Source: Methanosarcina sp. KYL-1
GTDB lineage: Archaea; Halobacteriota; Methanosarcinia; Methanosarcinales; Methanosarcinaceae
Length of the DNA: 64,000 nucleotides
Assembly (NCBI RefSeq): GCF_024372725.1
Contig: NZ_VOUA01000008.1
Location: 58,067 to 122,066, forward strand
Direction of reading: 5' to 3'
In this document: positions 44,521 through 54,384 of the stretch, in pieces
How positions within the stretch are numbered: position 1 is the first letter of the stretch
How the letters are laid out: each line of letters starts with the position of its first letter
The notes under the pieces: generated by a model
Told to the model about the DNA's origin: nothing
Database searches by the model: none
Seen by the model: only the letters and a program-made list of their open reading frames with translations
Translations under genes and position numbers: made by a program

Positions 44521-45951
44521 ATGGACACGATCAAAAGGCTTGCCAGGAACAGCGGGTATTTATTCCTCAGCGGCACGGCAGCGAAAATTCTCAGTTTCAT
44601 TGCTCTGTTATATATTGCCCGTTATTTAGGGCCTGAGGACTTCGGGAAGTTCTCTTTTGCTTTTGCTTTTATCTATTTTTTTAGCTTTATCCCGGACCTG
44701 GGGATCCACAGGATACTTGTGAGGGAGGCTTCAAAAGAGCCTCAGGCTGCAGGCAAACTGATCGGCAACGGGACAATAATGAAAGTCTTCTTCTCGTTGA
44801 TTGCTCTGGCATTATCGTTTTTTATGATAAGTGTCCTGGATTTTCTACCTGAGACGAAAAGCGCGCTGTATATCGCCTCTTTCGGGCTGCTTGCCAGCGG
44901 GGCAGGAGCCTATGGGATTATTTACGAGGCAAAATTGAGGATGGAATATTCCCTCTTTTTTAACCTTGTGAGCAAAATCTTCTTTCTTTCATTCGTCCTC
45001 CTGGCTGTCAGGGGGCACCTTGGTCTTCCTGTTTTTGTTTTTTCTTCGGTCCTGGCCACTTTTGTGCATAATTTCCTGATGGTCGCGTTTTCAAAAAGAC
45101 TGGTAAACGTATCTTTCGAGATCGATCCCCTTTTAATGAAAAACCTTTTCAGGGAGGCAGTTCCGGTAGCAATTGCCTCGGTCTTTTCGGTTATATATTT
45201 CAGAATCGACACCCTTATGCTCTCTTTTTTACAGGGGGACCTTGATGTCGGTTTTTATTCGGCTGCCTACAGGTTGACAGAGGCCCTTGTCTTTTTGCCC
45301 GCAGCATTTACAACTTCTGCTTTTCCTTTAATGTCAAAATATTTTAAAGACTCTTTTGACTCTTTCGGGTTTGCATACGCCAGGACTTTTAAGTACCTCT
45401 TTGCTGCAGGTTTACTGGCTGCAGTCCTGGTAACTTTCAATTCGGATAAAATCATCCTTGCGGTTTACGGGCCTGAATACCAAAACTCAATAATCGTGCT
45501 CCAGATACTGGTCTGGGCAACCGCTCTCATGTTTGTAAATTCCCTGGTAAGTTCGACCTGCATTTCAAGCGGAAACCAGCAGATCATCTCAAAAACAGCA
45601 GTCCTGGCAACATTCCTGAACATAGCTTTAAACCTGGCCTTAATTCCCACTATGAGTTACACCGGGGCTGCGCTTGCAACCGTATTTTCAGAACTTGCAG
45701 CAATGGCGTTCGGCATGTCCTGGATTTACGGAAACCTTTTGCATAAAAGCCTGTTTCGCGAAACTGTCTCCCCTCTGGCTGCCGCGGGCGCAATGTCCCT
45801 GCTTATTATCTTTTTCCGGCCGTATGCGGGGATTCTGTTCCTGAGTGCTCTTTCCTTACCGGTGTTTGCGGCAGTGCTTTACATAACAGGGTGGATGGAT
45901 GCGGATGATAAAAATTTGTTTTCAAAGCTGATCTCAAGAAGCAGGTCCTGA
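44521..45951 (+). CDS. Polysaccharide/oligosaccharide flippase (Wzx-like)
   Basis: A 476-residue membrane protein of the MATE/MOP superfamily with about 14 hydrophobic helices. It opens RLARNSGYLFLSGTAAKILS and LLYIARYLGPEDFGKFSFAF, typical of polysaccharide biosynthesis flippases, and has SVIYFRIDTLMLSFLQGDLD and VGFYSAAYRLTEALVFLPAA. It would flip lipid-linked sugars for glycans or glycoproteins across the cytoplasmic membrane. No glycosyltransferase is adjacent, but the S-layer and PGF-CTERM genes just upstream are likely glycan acceptors (inference). Confidence 0.9.
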   Translation: MDTIKRLARNSGYLFLSGTAAKILSFIALLYIARYLGPEDFGKFSFAFAFIYFFSFIPDLGIHRILVREASKEPQAAGKLIGNGTIMKVFFSLIALALSFFMISVLDFLPETKSALYIASFGLLASGAGAYGIIYEAKLRMEYSLFFNLVSKIFFLSFVLLAVRGHLGLPVFVFSSVLATFVHNFLMVAFSKRLVNVSFEIDPLLMKNLFREAVPVAIASVFSVIYFRIDTLMLSFLQGDLDVGFYSAAYRLTEALVFLPAAFTTSAFPLMSKYFKDSFDSFGFAYARTFKYLFAAGLLAAVLVTFNSDKIILAVYGPEYQNSIIVLQILVWATALMFVNSLVSSTCISSGNQQIISKTAVLATFLNIALNLALIPTMSYTGAALATVFSELAAMAFGMSWIYGNLLHKSLFRETVSPLAAAGAMSLLIIFFRPYAGILFLSALSLPVFAAVLYITGWMDADDKNLFSKLISRSRS

Positions 45952-46725
45952 ACTGAGTCCCCTGTTCAGAGTCTCCTGTTCTTTTCCTTTTTAAGCGTTG
46001 ATAGGAATATCCCCCTCAACTTGCCTGAGAAATACTTCCTTAAACCCTGAAACCGCTTTCAGTCTAAGTGCTGATAGGATAACCCCGCCAGATTGCTGGC
46101 GGCGCCTCTTCCAAAAATAAATTAAAATAAAGTGCTACAAAATATTTTCTGGGTCGTGAAGGATATACAAATCTCAAATTGAATCCTTGTATTTTTTGTG
46201 AATATTGTGAATTCTTTCTTTACGTCATCCGTATATCCTTTTATGTAATTCCAGGTACATTCTTAAGTCATTATGATAACCTTTCTGGTTATTGCAATAT
46301 ATTTCTCAGTCATCTGTTCACTCTTTTCTCTTTAAAGTCCCCACGGGGATTGTCGGGTCGAAGCCGGATTCCTGAAGGTTTTTTTCACTTTTTCCACTTT
46401 TTTCAGGAAAGGCCGGTTGCTTGCGCAACCGGTGAGGGTGCGGGGTCTTATATGAAGGACTTGATTTTGTGAGGCACCGGGAAACCGGGATAAGGGAATA
46501 GGCGGCAAAAAGGAGGGTCGGGTAAGTTACGGAAGCACTCACAAAACTAAAACATGAAACTGAAAAATAAAACTGAACTGCATAAAAATATAATCAAACT
46601 AAATTATAAATAAATAGAAAAGTACGAAAAATAAAAAAAGTAGAAGTTCCGGGTTTCAACGTTTTACCCGGAAAGTCCTTGATGGCCTGCCTGTAAGGAC
46701 ACGGCAGGATGCTTTTATTCTTTTT
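45952..46725. other. Intergenic region between convergent genes with palindromes
   Basis: 774 bp. CCGCCAG-ATTG-CTGGCGG lies at about 46085-46102 and CCGGTTGC-TTGC-GCAACCGG at about 46413-46432. AT-rich DNA separates them. No intact gene is seen. The leuS terminator lies at the right end. Confidence 0.5.
46630..46673 (-). terminator. Terminator of leuS
   Basis: On the minus strand TTCCGGGT and ACCCGGAA (46647-46654 and 46666-46673) form a hairpin followed by ACTTCTACTTTTTTTATTTT. Confidence 0.55.
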
Positions 46726-49626
46726 TCATTCTTCTTTCTTTGCTTCGATGTAAATCGCAGGCCTGAGGGGTTCTGCAAACCTGGACTTCTTTTCCGGGTC
46801 GTAGGCCGGGGAATCGGCGCTGTAGATTTCGATGGGGCAGTCGATTTCTTTTTCCAGGAAGGCTGAAGACTCTTTCAGGAGGGCTTCTTCGTCGAGCCCG
46901 AGGCCGGCAAAGGTCTCATAGCGTTCGGCTCCTCCGCTCTTGAACTCGGGAACGAGTTTCTGGACGAATTTCGGGATTTCCTTGCCGAAACGTTTCATTT
47001 CGGGGTTTGCCATAAGAGCTTTGATCAGGGTCCCTACGTCCAGGGAACCTTCGGCCTGGATTGTGCAGGCGCAGTTTATGGCTTCGGTTTTCCAGGCAGG
47101 GGCTGTGTAGAGATGGACTTTTTGCGGGGTCATCTTCGTAACCCGAATGATCTCTTCCACGTCGTCCAGGGTACCTTTGACCAGTTCTTCGGCAAGTTCG
47201 GCGCCTTCGTCAATGAGGTCGTCGTTGTAGAGGGGGTACTGGGCAAGGGAAATGGGGTCTTCGTGGCCCATGGCTTCCCAGATCTCCTCGCAGAGGTGCG
47301 GGGTGAAGGGGGCCATAAGCCTGACCCAGGTGTCCAGCACGTAGTAGAGCAGAGCTTCCCCGCCTCTCCTCTGATACCATCTCACGTCGTTTATGAGCAG
47401 GAAGAAGGAGTTCTGGATGGCTTCCCTGGTCTGGATCGAGTCCAGGGCAACGTTTGTCTCCCTGATGTAGTTCTGCATCCGTGAAAGCATCCAGCGGTCG
47501 ATCTGCTTAAGTTCGGTGCCGATAGTGGCACGCTTTCCACTCTCGATCACGTCCCTGGCAAAGGCGTAGAACCTGTCCACCTGCCTCCGGGCGGAATCGA
47601 TCCCCGTCTTCTGCCAGTCGGCATCCTGGGTCTGTTCTGCGGTGGAGAGGATGTACATCCTTGTGATGTCTGCCCCGTATTCACTGACCGCACTTTCCAG
47701 GGTAAGGATGGGGCCCTTGGACTTGCTCATCTTCTGCCCTTCCAGGGAAACAAAGCCGTTTACTGCAAGGGAACCTGGCCATTTGTCCTCGTCAAAGAGG
47801 GCCACGTGGTGGAAGAGGAAGAAGAGCAGGTGGTTCGGGACCAGGTCTTTTCCTGAGGAACGGAGGTCTACGGGGTACCAGTAAGTGAAGTCACTGCGGA
47901 TTTCTTCCAGAAGGGCCGGGGTTACGCCCGTTTCTTCCGCAACCGCTGCAGCATCGCCTTTCCCGAAAAGCACGTAGTCAAAGAAGGAAAGGGTAAGCTG
48001 GTCTATGGTGAGGTCGCCTTTCTGGATGAACTTGGCAACGATGTAGTAGCACATGTAGATTGTGGAGTCGCCCAGGGACTCGATCAGCCATTCCTTATCA
48101 AAGGGCAGGCGGGTGCCCAGGCCTTTCCTGCGGGCGCAGGCCTTGTCCTTGAGCCAGTCGACCTTGTTCTCAAACTCGACCCTGTACTCTGCAGGGATGA
48201 TCCGCATCTGGTTCAGGCATTTGTAGACCTTCTCCTTCCATTCGGGGTTCGAGTAGTTCAGGAACCACTGGCCCTTTACCATGTTCACCACACAGGGTGT
48301 CCCGCAGCGGCAGACTACGGGCTCGCTGAATTCGTAGAAGGTTTCCCCTACGTTTTCGGCGATGAAGTCACGGGTAAGGATGTCCTTGATCTTAGAGACC
48401 GGGTATCCCGTGTATTTCCCGGTGATTTCCTTTAAGACTCCGCCGTGGAACTCCCTCCTGTACACGATCTTTGTGGCTTCCTCGGCTTTCGGGTCGGCCT
48501 GGCTTGCAATTCCCATGGTTTCTACGATCTCTTTTGCCGGGAATTCCCCGAATTCGGGGACTTTGATCAGGGATATCAGCTTGATTTCACTGAGGTCTTC
48601 GGTTATCCCGTATTCGCTCAGGTCCGCATCGTAGAGGTCGCGGAGGGCCAGGTAGTCAAAAGGTGCGTGAGCAGGCACACTCATGACGATTCCGCTCCCG
48701 TTTCCGGGCTTTACGAATGAAGCCGGCAGGGAGATTACTTCGTCCCCGGTGACCGGGTTTGTGAGCATGATCCCTATGATGTCTTTTGCAGGCACGTCCT
48801 CGACATATTCTACTTCCCGGTCCGTGAAGGTGAGTTTCCTGAAGGCTTCTTTGCTTACTACCCAGAACTCAACTTTCCCGTCCTTTTCGACCCTGGCTTT
48901 TACATAGTCCACTTTCGGGTTGACCCAGAGGTTGGTAACCCCGTAGGTGGTTTCCGGGCGGAGGGTGGCGCAGGGGAGGACCAGGTCCTTGTAGCGGAAC
49001 TTGATAAGGGTGAACTCAACGATTGTGGCTTCTTCCCCGTGCAGGATGTCGTGGTCTTCTACAGGGTTGTTGTCGTTCGGACACCACTTGACCGGGTGGG
49101 AGCCTTTTACGATCAGGCCTTTTTCTTCCAGCCGGATGTACTGCCACTCGATGAACTTCTTGTATGTCGGGTCCGTGGTTGTGAACTTGCGCCTCCAGTC
49201 GATGGAGTAGCCGATCATGCGCATGGCTTTTTCGGATTCCACTTTGAAGTAGTCCACGATTTTTTCCGGAGTATCGAGGGTCGGCAGGATGTCTCCCGGG
49301 ATTCCGTGGAGGCGCTCGTAGACGTCCATGGTCTGGGGGTCCCGGCTTGCGATCAGTTCGGCCAGGCCCACAATGGGCGTGCCGGTTACGTGGAAACCCA
49401 TGGGGTAAAGCACGTTTTTCCCGAGCATCCGTTTGTGCCGGGCCACAACGTCCCCTATGGTAAAGGTCCTTGTGTGCCCTGCATGCAGGTTCCCGTTAAG
49501 GTAGGGGTAGGGGATGGTGATGAAGAACTTTTCCCGGGAATCGGGCTCGGGCTCGAAAATCCTGCTTTCGTTCCACTTTTTCTGCCATTTCGTTTCGATA
49601 TCGTGAGGTCTGTAGTCCTGCTCCAT
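46726..49626 (-). CDS. leuS: Leucyl-tRNA synthetase (archaeal type)
   Basis: A 966-residue class I synthetase. The HIGH-type motif is YPYLNGNLHAGHTRTF near residue 45, the editing domain (CP1) holds TLRPETTYGVTNLWVNP and MSVPAHAPFDYLAL, and the KMSKS motif is EGQKMSKSKGPILTL near residue 632. The archaeal/eukaryal-type C-terminal extension is present (KFVQKLVPEFKSGGAERYET). It reads GCxPC-rich RCGTPCVVNMVKGQWFL before the catalytic second half. It charges tRNA-Leu and clears misacylated tRNAs. Length is typical for archaea. Monocistronic. Confidence 0.97.
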   Translation of the reverse strand: MEQDYRPHDIETKWQKKWNESRIFEPEPDSREKFFITIPYPYLNGNLHAGHTRTFTIGDVVARHKRMLGKNVLYPMGFHVTGTPIVGLAELIASRDPQTMDVYERLHGIPGDILPTLDTPEKIVDYFKVESEKAMRMIGYSIDWRRKFTTTDPTYKKFIEWQYIRLEEKGLIVKGSHPVKWCPNDNNPVEDHDILHGEEATIVEFTLIKFRYKDLVLPCATLRPETTYGVTNLWVNPKVDYVKARVEKDGKVEFWVVSKEAFRKLTFTDREVEYVEDVPAKDIIGIMLTNPVTGDEVISLPASFVKPGNGSGIVMSVPAHAPFDYLALRDLYDADLSEYGITEDLSEIKLISLIKVPEFGEFPAKEIVETMGIASQADPKAEEATKIVYRREFHGGVLKEITGKYTGYPVSKIKDILTRDFIAENVGETFYEFSEPVVCRCGTPCVVNMVKGQWFLNYSNPEWKEKVYKCLNQMRIIPAEYRVEFENKVDWLKDKACARRKGLGTRLPFDKEWLIESLGDSTIYMCYYIVAKFIQKGDLTIDQLTLSFFDYVLFGKGDAAAVAEETGVTPALLEEIRSDFTYWYPVDLRSSGKDLVPNHLLFFLFHHVALFDEDKWPGSLAVNGFVSLEGQKMSKSKGPILTLESAVSEYGADITRMYILSTAEQTQDADWQKTGIDSARRQVDRFYAFARDVIESGKRATIGTELKQIDRWMLSRMQNYIRETNVALDSIQTREAIQNSFFLLINDVRWYQRRGGEALLYYVLDTWVRLMAPFTPHLCEEIWEAMGHEDPISLAQYPLYNDDLIDEGAELAEELVKGTLDDVEEIIRVTKMTPQKVHLYTAPAWKTEAINCACTIQAEGSLDVGTLIKALMANPEMKRFGKEIPKFVQKLVPEFKSGGAERYETFAGLGLDEEALLKESSAFLEKEIDCPIEIYSADSPAYDPEKKSRFAEPLRPAIYIEAKKEE

Positions 49627-49765
49627 TCGCGTTCACGCCCGTCGATGATTATGGGTAAAATTTGTAACGTAAAAAGGTCTTAGTGAGGTCGAAAGAATAT
49701 GATGTGACCTTAATGATGTAACCTTAAAGGCCCGAGTATATCCGGGTATAATTGCAAGGGGTTTT

Positions 49766-49829
49766 GCAAGTTCAAGAGATTTTGCAAACTTCAGCGGTCT
49801 GCAAGTTCAAGAGGTTTTGCAAACTTCAG
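49766..49829. repeat. 35-bp direct repeat, two units
   Basis: GCAAGTTCAAGAGATTTTGC at 49766 and GCAAGTTCAAGAGGTTTTGC at 49801, both followed by AAACTTCAG, with two differences. Confidence 0.85.
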
Positions 49830-49929
49830 TGTTTTCAGGATGCCTGAAAGGATTGGGGATGCCGGAATCCGGTTAGCCCACAATTGGGACTGTTTACGGT
49901 TCCGGCACGTAAATAATTATCTTACTGAT

Positions 49930-50007
49930 TTGTTTTCCAAACTTGTTTTCCAAACTTGTTTTTCAAACTTGTTTTTCGAACTTGTTTTTCGAACTGTTTT
50001 TCAAAGC
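49930..50007. repeat. 13-bp tandem repeat, about six units
   Basis: TTGTTTTCCAAAC at 49930 and 49943, TTGTTTTTCAAAC at 49956, TTGTTTTTCGAAC at 49969 and 49982, then a degenerate sixth copy. It lies about 36 bp from the thrC stop. Confidence 0.9.
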
Positions 50008-50043
50008 TGTCTTCCGATTTTATCTTCAGGATTCGGGTTCCTA

Positions 50044-51261
50044 TTATTTTTCCTTCCCGAAGATGGCTTCCCTGATGGCTTCAATGCTGGCGTCAACTAC
50101 AATCGGATCTTCGCAGACGTCGATTACTCCCTGCGGATCCTTGAGGAGGTGACCGGTGGTGATGCAGACGACGGTCTCATCCCTGCCTATTACTCCCAGG
50201 TCTACGAGTTTTTTGAGCCCTGCAACCGAGGCTGCACTTGCGGGTTCGACTCCTATGCCTTCGAGCCGGGCCAGGTCTTTCTGGGCGGCAATGATCTCTT
50301 CGTCGCTTACGGATTCGGCAGTGCCGCCGGACTCCCTTATGGCGTTGAGGGCTTTCGTTGCGTTTACCGGGTTTCCGATCCTTATGGCCGTTGCAACGGT
50401 TTCCGGGTTTTCTTCCGGAGTGATTTGAGGAGCCCCGCTCTTTATGGCTTTCACAATCGGACAGGAGCCTTCTGCCTGGATCCCGGTCATCTTCGGGACC
50501 GAGTCCGTGATGCCGAGCAATTTGAATTCCCTGAAGCCCTTGTAAATCGCAGTGATGTTCCCGGCGTTGCCCACGGGCAGGACAACCCTGTCAGGCACCT
50601 TGAAACCGAGCTGGTCTGCGATTTCAAAGCCGATGGTCTTCTGGCCTTCCAGCCTGTAGGGGTTGATGGAGTTTAAGAGGTAGATCTTTTCCTGGGAACA
50701 GAGGGTGCGCACAAGCTCAAGGGCGTCATCGAAGTTTCCGCGGATGCTCAGGACCTTTGCCCCGTGCATGAGGGCCTGGGCTACCTTGCCGAGGGCTACC
50801 TTCCCTGCCGGGAGCAGCACGATCACGGGGATCCCTGCCTTTGCCCCGTAGATAGCAAGGGCTGCGGAGGTGTTCCCTGTCGAGGCACAGGCGACGGTGC
50901 TCATTCCGAGTTCGAGCGCCTTTGAGACCCCCACGGTCATGCCCCTGTCCTTGAAAGAGCCGGTGGGGTTCATACCCTCGTGCTTCACATAAAGTTCCTT
51001 GATGCCGATCTTTTTCGCCAGGCGGTCGCACCTGTAGAGCGGGGTCCCGCCTTCGTGAATGGTCACAGGCTCCCGGTCAACCGGGAGGAGTTTTGCGTAT
51101 TTCCAGACCGAAGGGCATTCGGTCTTTAATTTTTCCATGTCGATTTCAATGGATGAGTAGTCATAAATGACATCGAGCAGCCCGTCACATTTGCGGCAGG
51201 TGTAGATCACTTCGTCTTTGGAATACTCTGCACCGCATTCGATACATTTTAAATGATACAT
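50044..51261 (-). CDS. thrC: Threonine synthase
   Basis: A 405-residue PLP enzyme turning O-phosphohomoserine into threonine. The N-terminus is a zinc-ribbon-like segment (CIECG, CRKC: Cys6, 9, 22, 25). The PLP Lys104 is in NPTGSFKDRGMTVG. SSTGNTSAALAIYGAKAG-like sequence (CASTGNTSAALAIYGAKAGI) binds the phosphate, and PVGNAGNITAIYKGFRE and GVEPASAASVAGLKKL are conserved. Archaeal-type thrC with regular length. AGGAGC precedes the ATG. A 3' repeat array sits near its end. Confidence 0.95.
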   Translation of the reverse strand: MYHLKCIECGAEYSKDEVIYTCRKCDGLLDVIYDYSSIEIDMEKLKTECPSVWKYAKLLPVDREPVTIHEGGTPLYRCDRLAKKIGIKELYVKHEGMNPTGSFKDRGMTVGVSKALELGMSTVACASTGNTSAALAIYGAKAGIPVIVLLPAGKVALGKVAQALMHGAKVLSIRGNFDDALELVRTLCSQEKIYLLNSINPYRLEGQKTIGFEIADQLGFKVPDRVVLPVGNAGNITAIYKGFREFKLLGITDSVPKMTGIQAEGSCPIVKAIKSGAPQITPEENPETVATAIRIGNPVNATKALNAIRESGGTAESVSDEEIIAAQKDLARLEGIGVEPASAASVAGLKKLVDLGVIGRDETVVCITTGHLLKDPQGVIDVCEDPIVVDASIEAIREAIFGKEK

Positions 51262-51827
51262 TAGATTGCTCCTGTGTCTGATAATTTCAAATTAGCGGAA
51301 ATTTTTCAGTTAGTAGGGTTCTGTGCCGGGTTTCAAATTCACACCCGGGTTTTCAGGTTATCGTAATCCAGAGTTTCAGGTTATCGTAATCCGGGGTTTT
51401 AACTAGCATAATCCCGGTTACATAATCCGGGTTTCGGATTAGTATAATATCAGAGTTTAATAATATTTTGTATCCTTAATACGCTACTTGCTTTTAAATC
51501 ATACTGTTTTCGGGCCGCAGGCCGGCTCAGGTAAATGCCGGAAAGATACATTTCATGAGCTGAAAATTGCCCTAAAACAAAAATTACCTGGCAACAAAGT
51601 GAATATAAGCTGAAACTTACCGGACCAGCCCAGAATCGGACCAGAATAGAATGGAATGGAATAGGGCCGGAATCGAGCCGAAACTAAACTAAAAGTCTAC
51701 TTGAATGACCAAAAAATCTACTGTAATGACCTAATGATCTACTTGCATGAACTGAAAATTTACCTGAATATACCGGACATTTGCCTGAAAAAGCCGAAAA
51801 TGAGCCCTCTCTCGGTTGAGTGCCTGT
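51262..51827. other. Intergenic region
   Basis: 566 bp between the thrC start and the DUF47 gene's 3' end. A 23-bp direct repeat TTCAGGTTATCGTAATCC lies at 51352 and 51375, and a loose series of (A)AT(C/T)TAC(T/C)TG.ATGA(C/A)C blocks at 51695-51790. No gene is seen. Confidence 0.5.
51352..51392. repeat. 23-bp direct repeat, two units
   Basis: TTCAGGTTATCGTAATCC occurs at 51352 and again at 51375. Confidence 0.85.
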
Positions 51828-52520
51828 TCACCTGCGGATGACCATGGTCTTCAGGGCGTCGGCGGAACTTACCGACCTGTCTGCAAGGTCTCCTATCTTT
51901 TCCACAAGTTCGGTCAGGTGGCAGACCCCTGCGCCCCTGAGGGTTTCCTGGTTCCTGAAGATCTGCTTGTGGAGGCGGGATTCGATTTTGTCCGTGTCGT
52001 GTTCGAGCTTTTCTATGTCCGGGACGATTTCAAAGGCTTCCACTATCTGTTTTTTGCTGAATGAAAGGGTTACCAGTTTGTACAGTTTCTCTATCAATGT
52101 ATAGTACTTTTTGACGGTCTCTTCGGTTTTTTCACTGAGTTCCAGGAAGCCTCCCCTTATTTCCGGGGGGAGTTCCCGGTATTCCCGGAGTTTCATCCAG
52201 TAGGCGGCGTTCCTGGCGTCGTTGATGATTATATCCTGTTCGGAAAGGAAGTTTAAGAGAAGTTTGGGGTCTACGGGCAGCTTTACAGAAGAAGTGAGCC
52301 CGGACCGGATGGTCTGCTTGATATAGTCGGCTTCCTCTTCGATTTTTCCAAGTTCCGCAGCCATAAGTTCCACTTTTTCCATGTCCCCGTCCAGGTATGC
52401 CCGGACTGTCTTTTTCAGCATGCCAGCTGATATTACCGCTTTTTTTGCATGCTCTTCGAGAGGGAGGAAAGGAGGCCTCCCGAAAACCTGAATAACCGAG
52501 CGTTCGTATTTTGCTGCCAT
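51828..52520 (-). CDS. DUF47 (PhoU-like) phosphate transport regulator
   Basis: A 230-residue all-helical cytosolic protein of the DUF47/TIGR00153 family (VFGRPPFLPLEEHAKKAVIS, EEEADYIKQTIRSGLTSSVK, LVEKIGDLADRSVSSADALK). These PhoU-like proteins pair with Pit transporters and adjust phosphate uptake, binding metals through E/D-rich helices. The ATG shares one base with the pitA stop (TAATG), so translation is coupled and the functional link to PitA is strong. Confidence 0.9.
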   Translation of the reverse strand: MAAKYERSVIQVFGRPPFLPLEEHAKKAVISAGMLKKTVRAYLDGDMEKVELMAAELGKIEEEADYIKQTIRSGLTSSVKLPVDPKLLLNFLSEQDIIINDARNAAYWMKLREYRELPPEIRGGFLELSEKTEETVKKYYTLIEKLYKLVTLSFSKKQIVEAFEIVPDIEKLEHDTDKIESRLHKQIFRNQETLRGAGVCHLTELVEKIGDLADRSVSSADALKTMVIRR

Positions 52521-53554
52521 TATACCCCGACCCCTTCAAGCCCCAGAAAGATCAGCGCGGATGTAGCGGCTGCCACGGGAACAGTTACTATCCATGAAAA
52601 GAATATCTTCCAGATAACACTTAAATCCACTGAAGAAAGCCCACCTGCAAGCCCTACCCCAATCACGGAGCCCACCAGGATGTGGGTGGTGGAGATGGGA
52701 AGGGAGATGTAGCTGTGCAGGAGCACGACCGAGGCTGTTGCAAACTGGGCGGAAAAGCCCCTGGAGGGAGTGAGTTCCGTGATCTTCGAGCCGATGGTCT
52801 CGATTACCCTGTAGCCCCAGGTCGCAAGCCCGAGCACCATCCCCAGGCCCCCGAAAACAAAAATCCAGTCCGGGACTTCTTTTCCTATAATCCCGAACGC
52901 TGTAAAGGCGGCTGTTATCGGACCCACTGCGCTTGCCACGTCATTGGAGCCGTGGGCAAAGGCGATATAACAGGCTGTCAGGACCTGCAGGGGGACGAAG
53001 TACTTTTCCACGTCTCCTTCTACCCTGTGCAGGACCAGGGCCCGGATCAGGACAAAGAGGGAGAAACCGAGGATGGCGCCCATCACAGGGGAAATGAACC
53101 AGCTAGTGACGATTCGCAGCATGACAGGCCAGTTTATTGCGGAAAAGGGAATGGCTCCGAGGTAGGCAGTGGAAAGCCCGAAACCCAGGACCCCGCCGAC
53201 AGTCGCATGGCTGGTGGAGACCGGCAGGTTGTAAAAGGTGGCAAGGGTCACCCAGAGTCCGGCGGCCAGGGTTGCGGCCAGCATCCCCAGGACTACCATC
53301 TGTGTCCCGATTTCTCCCTGGTTCCCGATAAGGTCTATGGGGACGATGCCCTTCGCAATGGTGGAGGTGACCCTCTGCCCGAAAAAAACCGCACCCAGGA
53401 ACTCGAAGCCCGCCGCAAGGACGATGACCTGCCTGATAGAAAGGGCTCCGGTCCCGACAACGGTGCCCATGGCATTGGCAAGGTCATTTGCTCCTATGTT
53501 CCAGGCCATGTAGAAGCCTGCAAGGAGCAGGGCTGCGGTCAGGTATGTTTCCAT
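52520..53554 (-). CDS. Inorganic phosphate transporter, Pit family
   Basis: A 344-residue membrane carrier with about ten helices and the duplicated PHO4 signatures: NIGANDLANAMGTVVGTGAL at about residue 20 and AFAHGSNDVASAVGPITAAF in the second half. It imports phosphate-metal complexes with H+ or Na+. The start is ATG behind GGAGGCAGCCTGA. It is first gene of a two-gene operon with the DUF47 regulator, with an AT-rich 830-bp region upstream. Confidence 0.92.
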   Translation of the reverse strand: METYLTAALLLAGFYMAWNIGANDLANAMGTVVGTGALSIRQVIVLAAGFEFLGAVFFGQRVTSTIAKGIVPIDLIGNQGEIGTQMVVLGMLAATLAAGLWVTLATFYNLPVSTSHATVGGVLGFGLSTAYLGAIPFSAINWPVMLRIVTSWFISPVMGAILGFSLFVLIRALVLHRVEGDVEKYFVPLQVLTACYIAFAHGSNDVASAVGPITAAFTAFGIIGKEVPDWIFVFGGLGMVLGLATWGYRVIETIGSKITELTPSRGFSAQFATASVVLLHSYISLPISTTHILVGSVIGVGLAGGLSSVDLSVIWKIFFSWIVTVPVAAATSALIFLGLEGVGV

Positions 53555-54384
53555 TCAGGCTGCCTCCGGAAAAGAGGGACGGGTTAGGTATGCAGGTTAG
53601 AGGAAATGAGCTTTCCCTGCATCTATAAACTCCGTTTCACGCGCGCTTTGAGAAGTAAAGCGAATTTGTACAAGCTCAAATTTGCACAGACGCAAATTTG
53701 CACAGGCCCTACAGTTTCCCGTAGTTCCATATCGGCTGTATAATATATTATTGTACTTCGTTAAGCCCTTGAAATATTGACCGGAGAATGCATAAAACGT
53801 TAGGCCTTTTTCGAAGGTAAATGCAGAGGGGCAAGAAAAAATTGGGGGATGTGTCGAAAATTGCAGTGGGATCAAGCAAAAGGATCAAGCAAAAAAGTGG
53901 GAAATGCCTTACCGGGAGACCAGGAAAGGAATAGATAAAATCAACCAGCAAATCAGAAATTCAACTTTTTCCCGAAGGTTTTTGCCCGTAAAGTCGTGCC
54001 CGGTCAACTTTGTCTGTTCTCGTGTACACTGTATGAAATTAAGATTCTATGAAAAACTTCGGGGATTGAGAGGCGAATTCTCTCCTCTCAATCTAGATGT
54101 GTGGATTATTTTAGATATTCCTATTTTTCTGTTTTTCCGTTTTTCCAAGTTTGCATAAACTTGCATTTTCTTATAGGCCTTAATTGGATAAAAAATTTTT
54201 GTAATGTTTGGTTTTGCGACGTTTTAAGTGTATACGTCTATTTACAGGGAGCCTTCTTTGATTTATAAACCTTCTTCGGAATTTCTTTGTATAGTAAACA
54301 TACGAATAGTGAAGCCAGCTCCTCTTCAATTTTTACTGGCTTATTAAGCGGCTCCCGGTGTAATATCTTATAAGGGCAGTCCGG
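53555..54384. other. Long intergenic region upstream of pit
   Basis: 830 bp with no supported gene. It contains a short repeat of GCACAG(A/-)CGCAAATTT blocks at 53670-53705, a CAAGCAAAAGGAT(CAAGC) doublet at about 53871-53893, and an inverted repeat TTGAGAGG (54066-54073) / CCTCTCAA (54084-54091). The pit promoter and the 3' end of the DUF1622 gene lie at the edges. Confidence 0.45.

Larger units (their letters stand above)
49627..50043. other. Intergenic region with two repeat arrays
   Basis: 417 bp between thrC's 3' end and the leuS start, occupied largely by a 35-bp dimer (49766-49829) and a 13-bp array (49930-50007). No coding potential. Confidence 0.6.

Noticed and set aside
46330..46385. 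GC-rich stretch with GGGTCGAAGCC considered as a tRNA T-arm
   Set aside because: No acceptor stem, D-arm or anticodon arm can be drawn around it.
53904..54158. An 84-codon plus-strand frame upstream of pit
   Set aside because: No ribosome site, poor codon pattern, and the end is a run of Phe/Ile from T-rich DNA.
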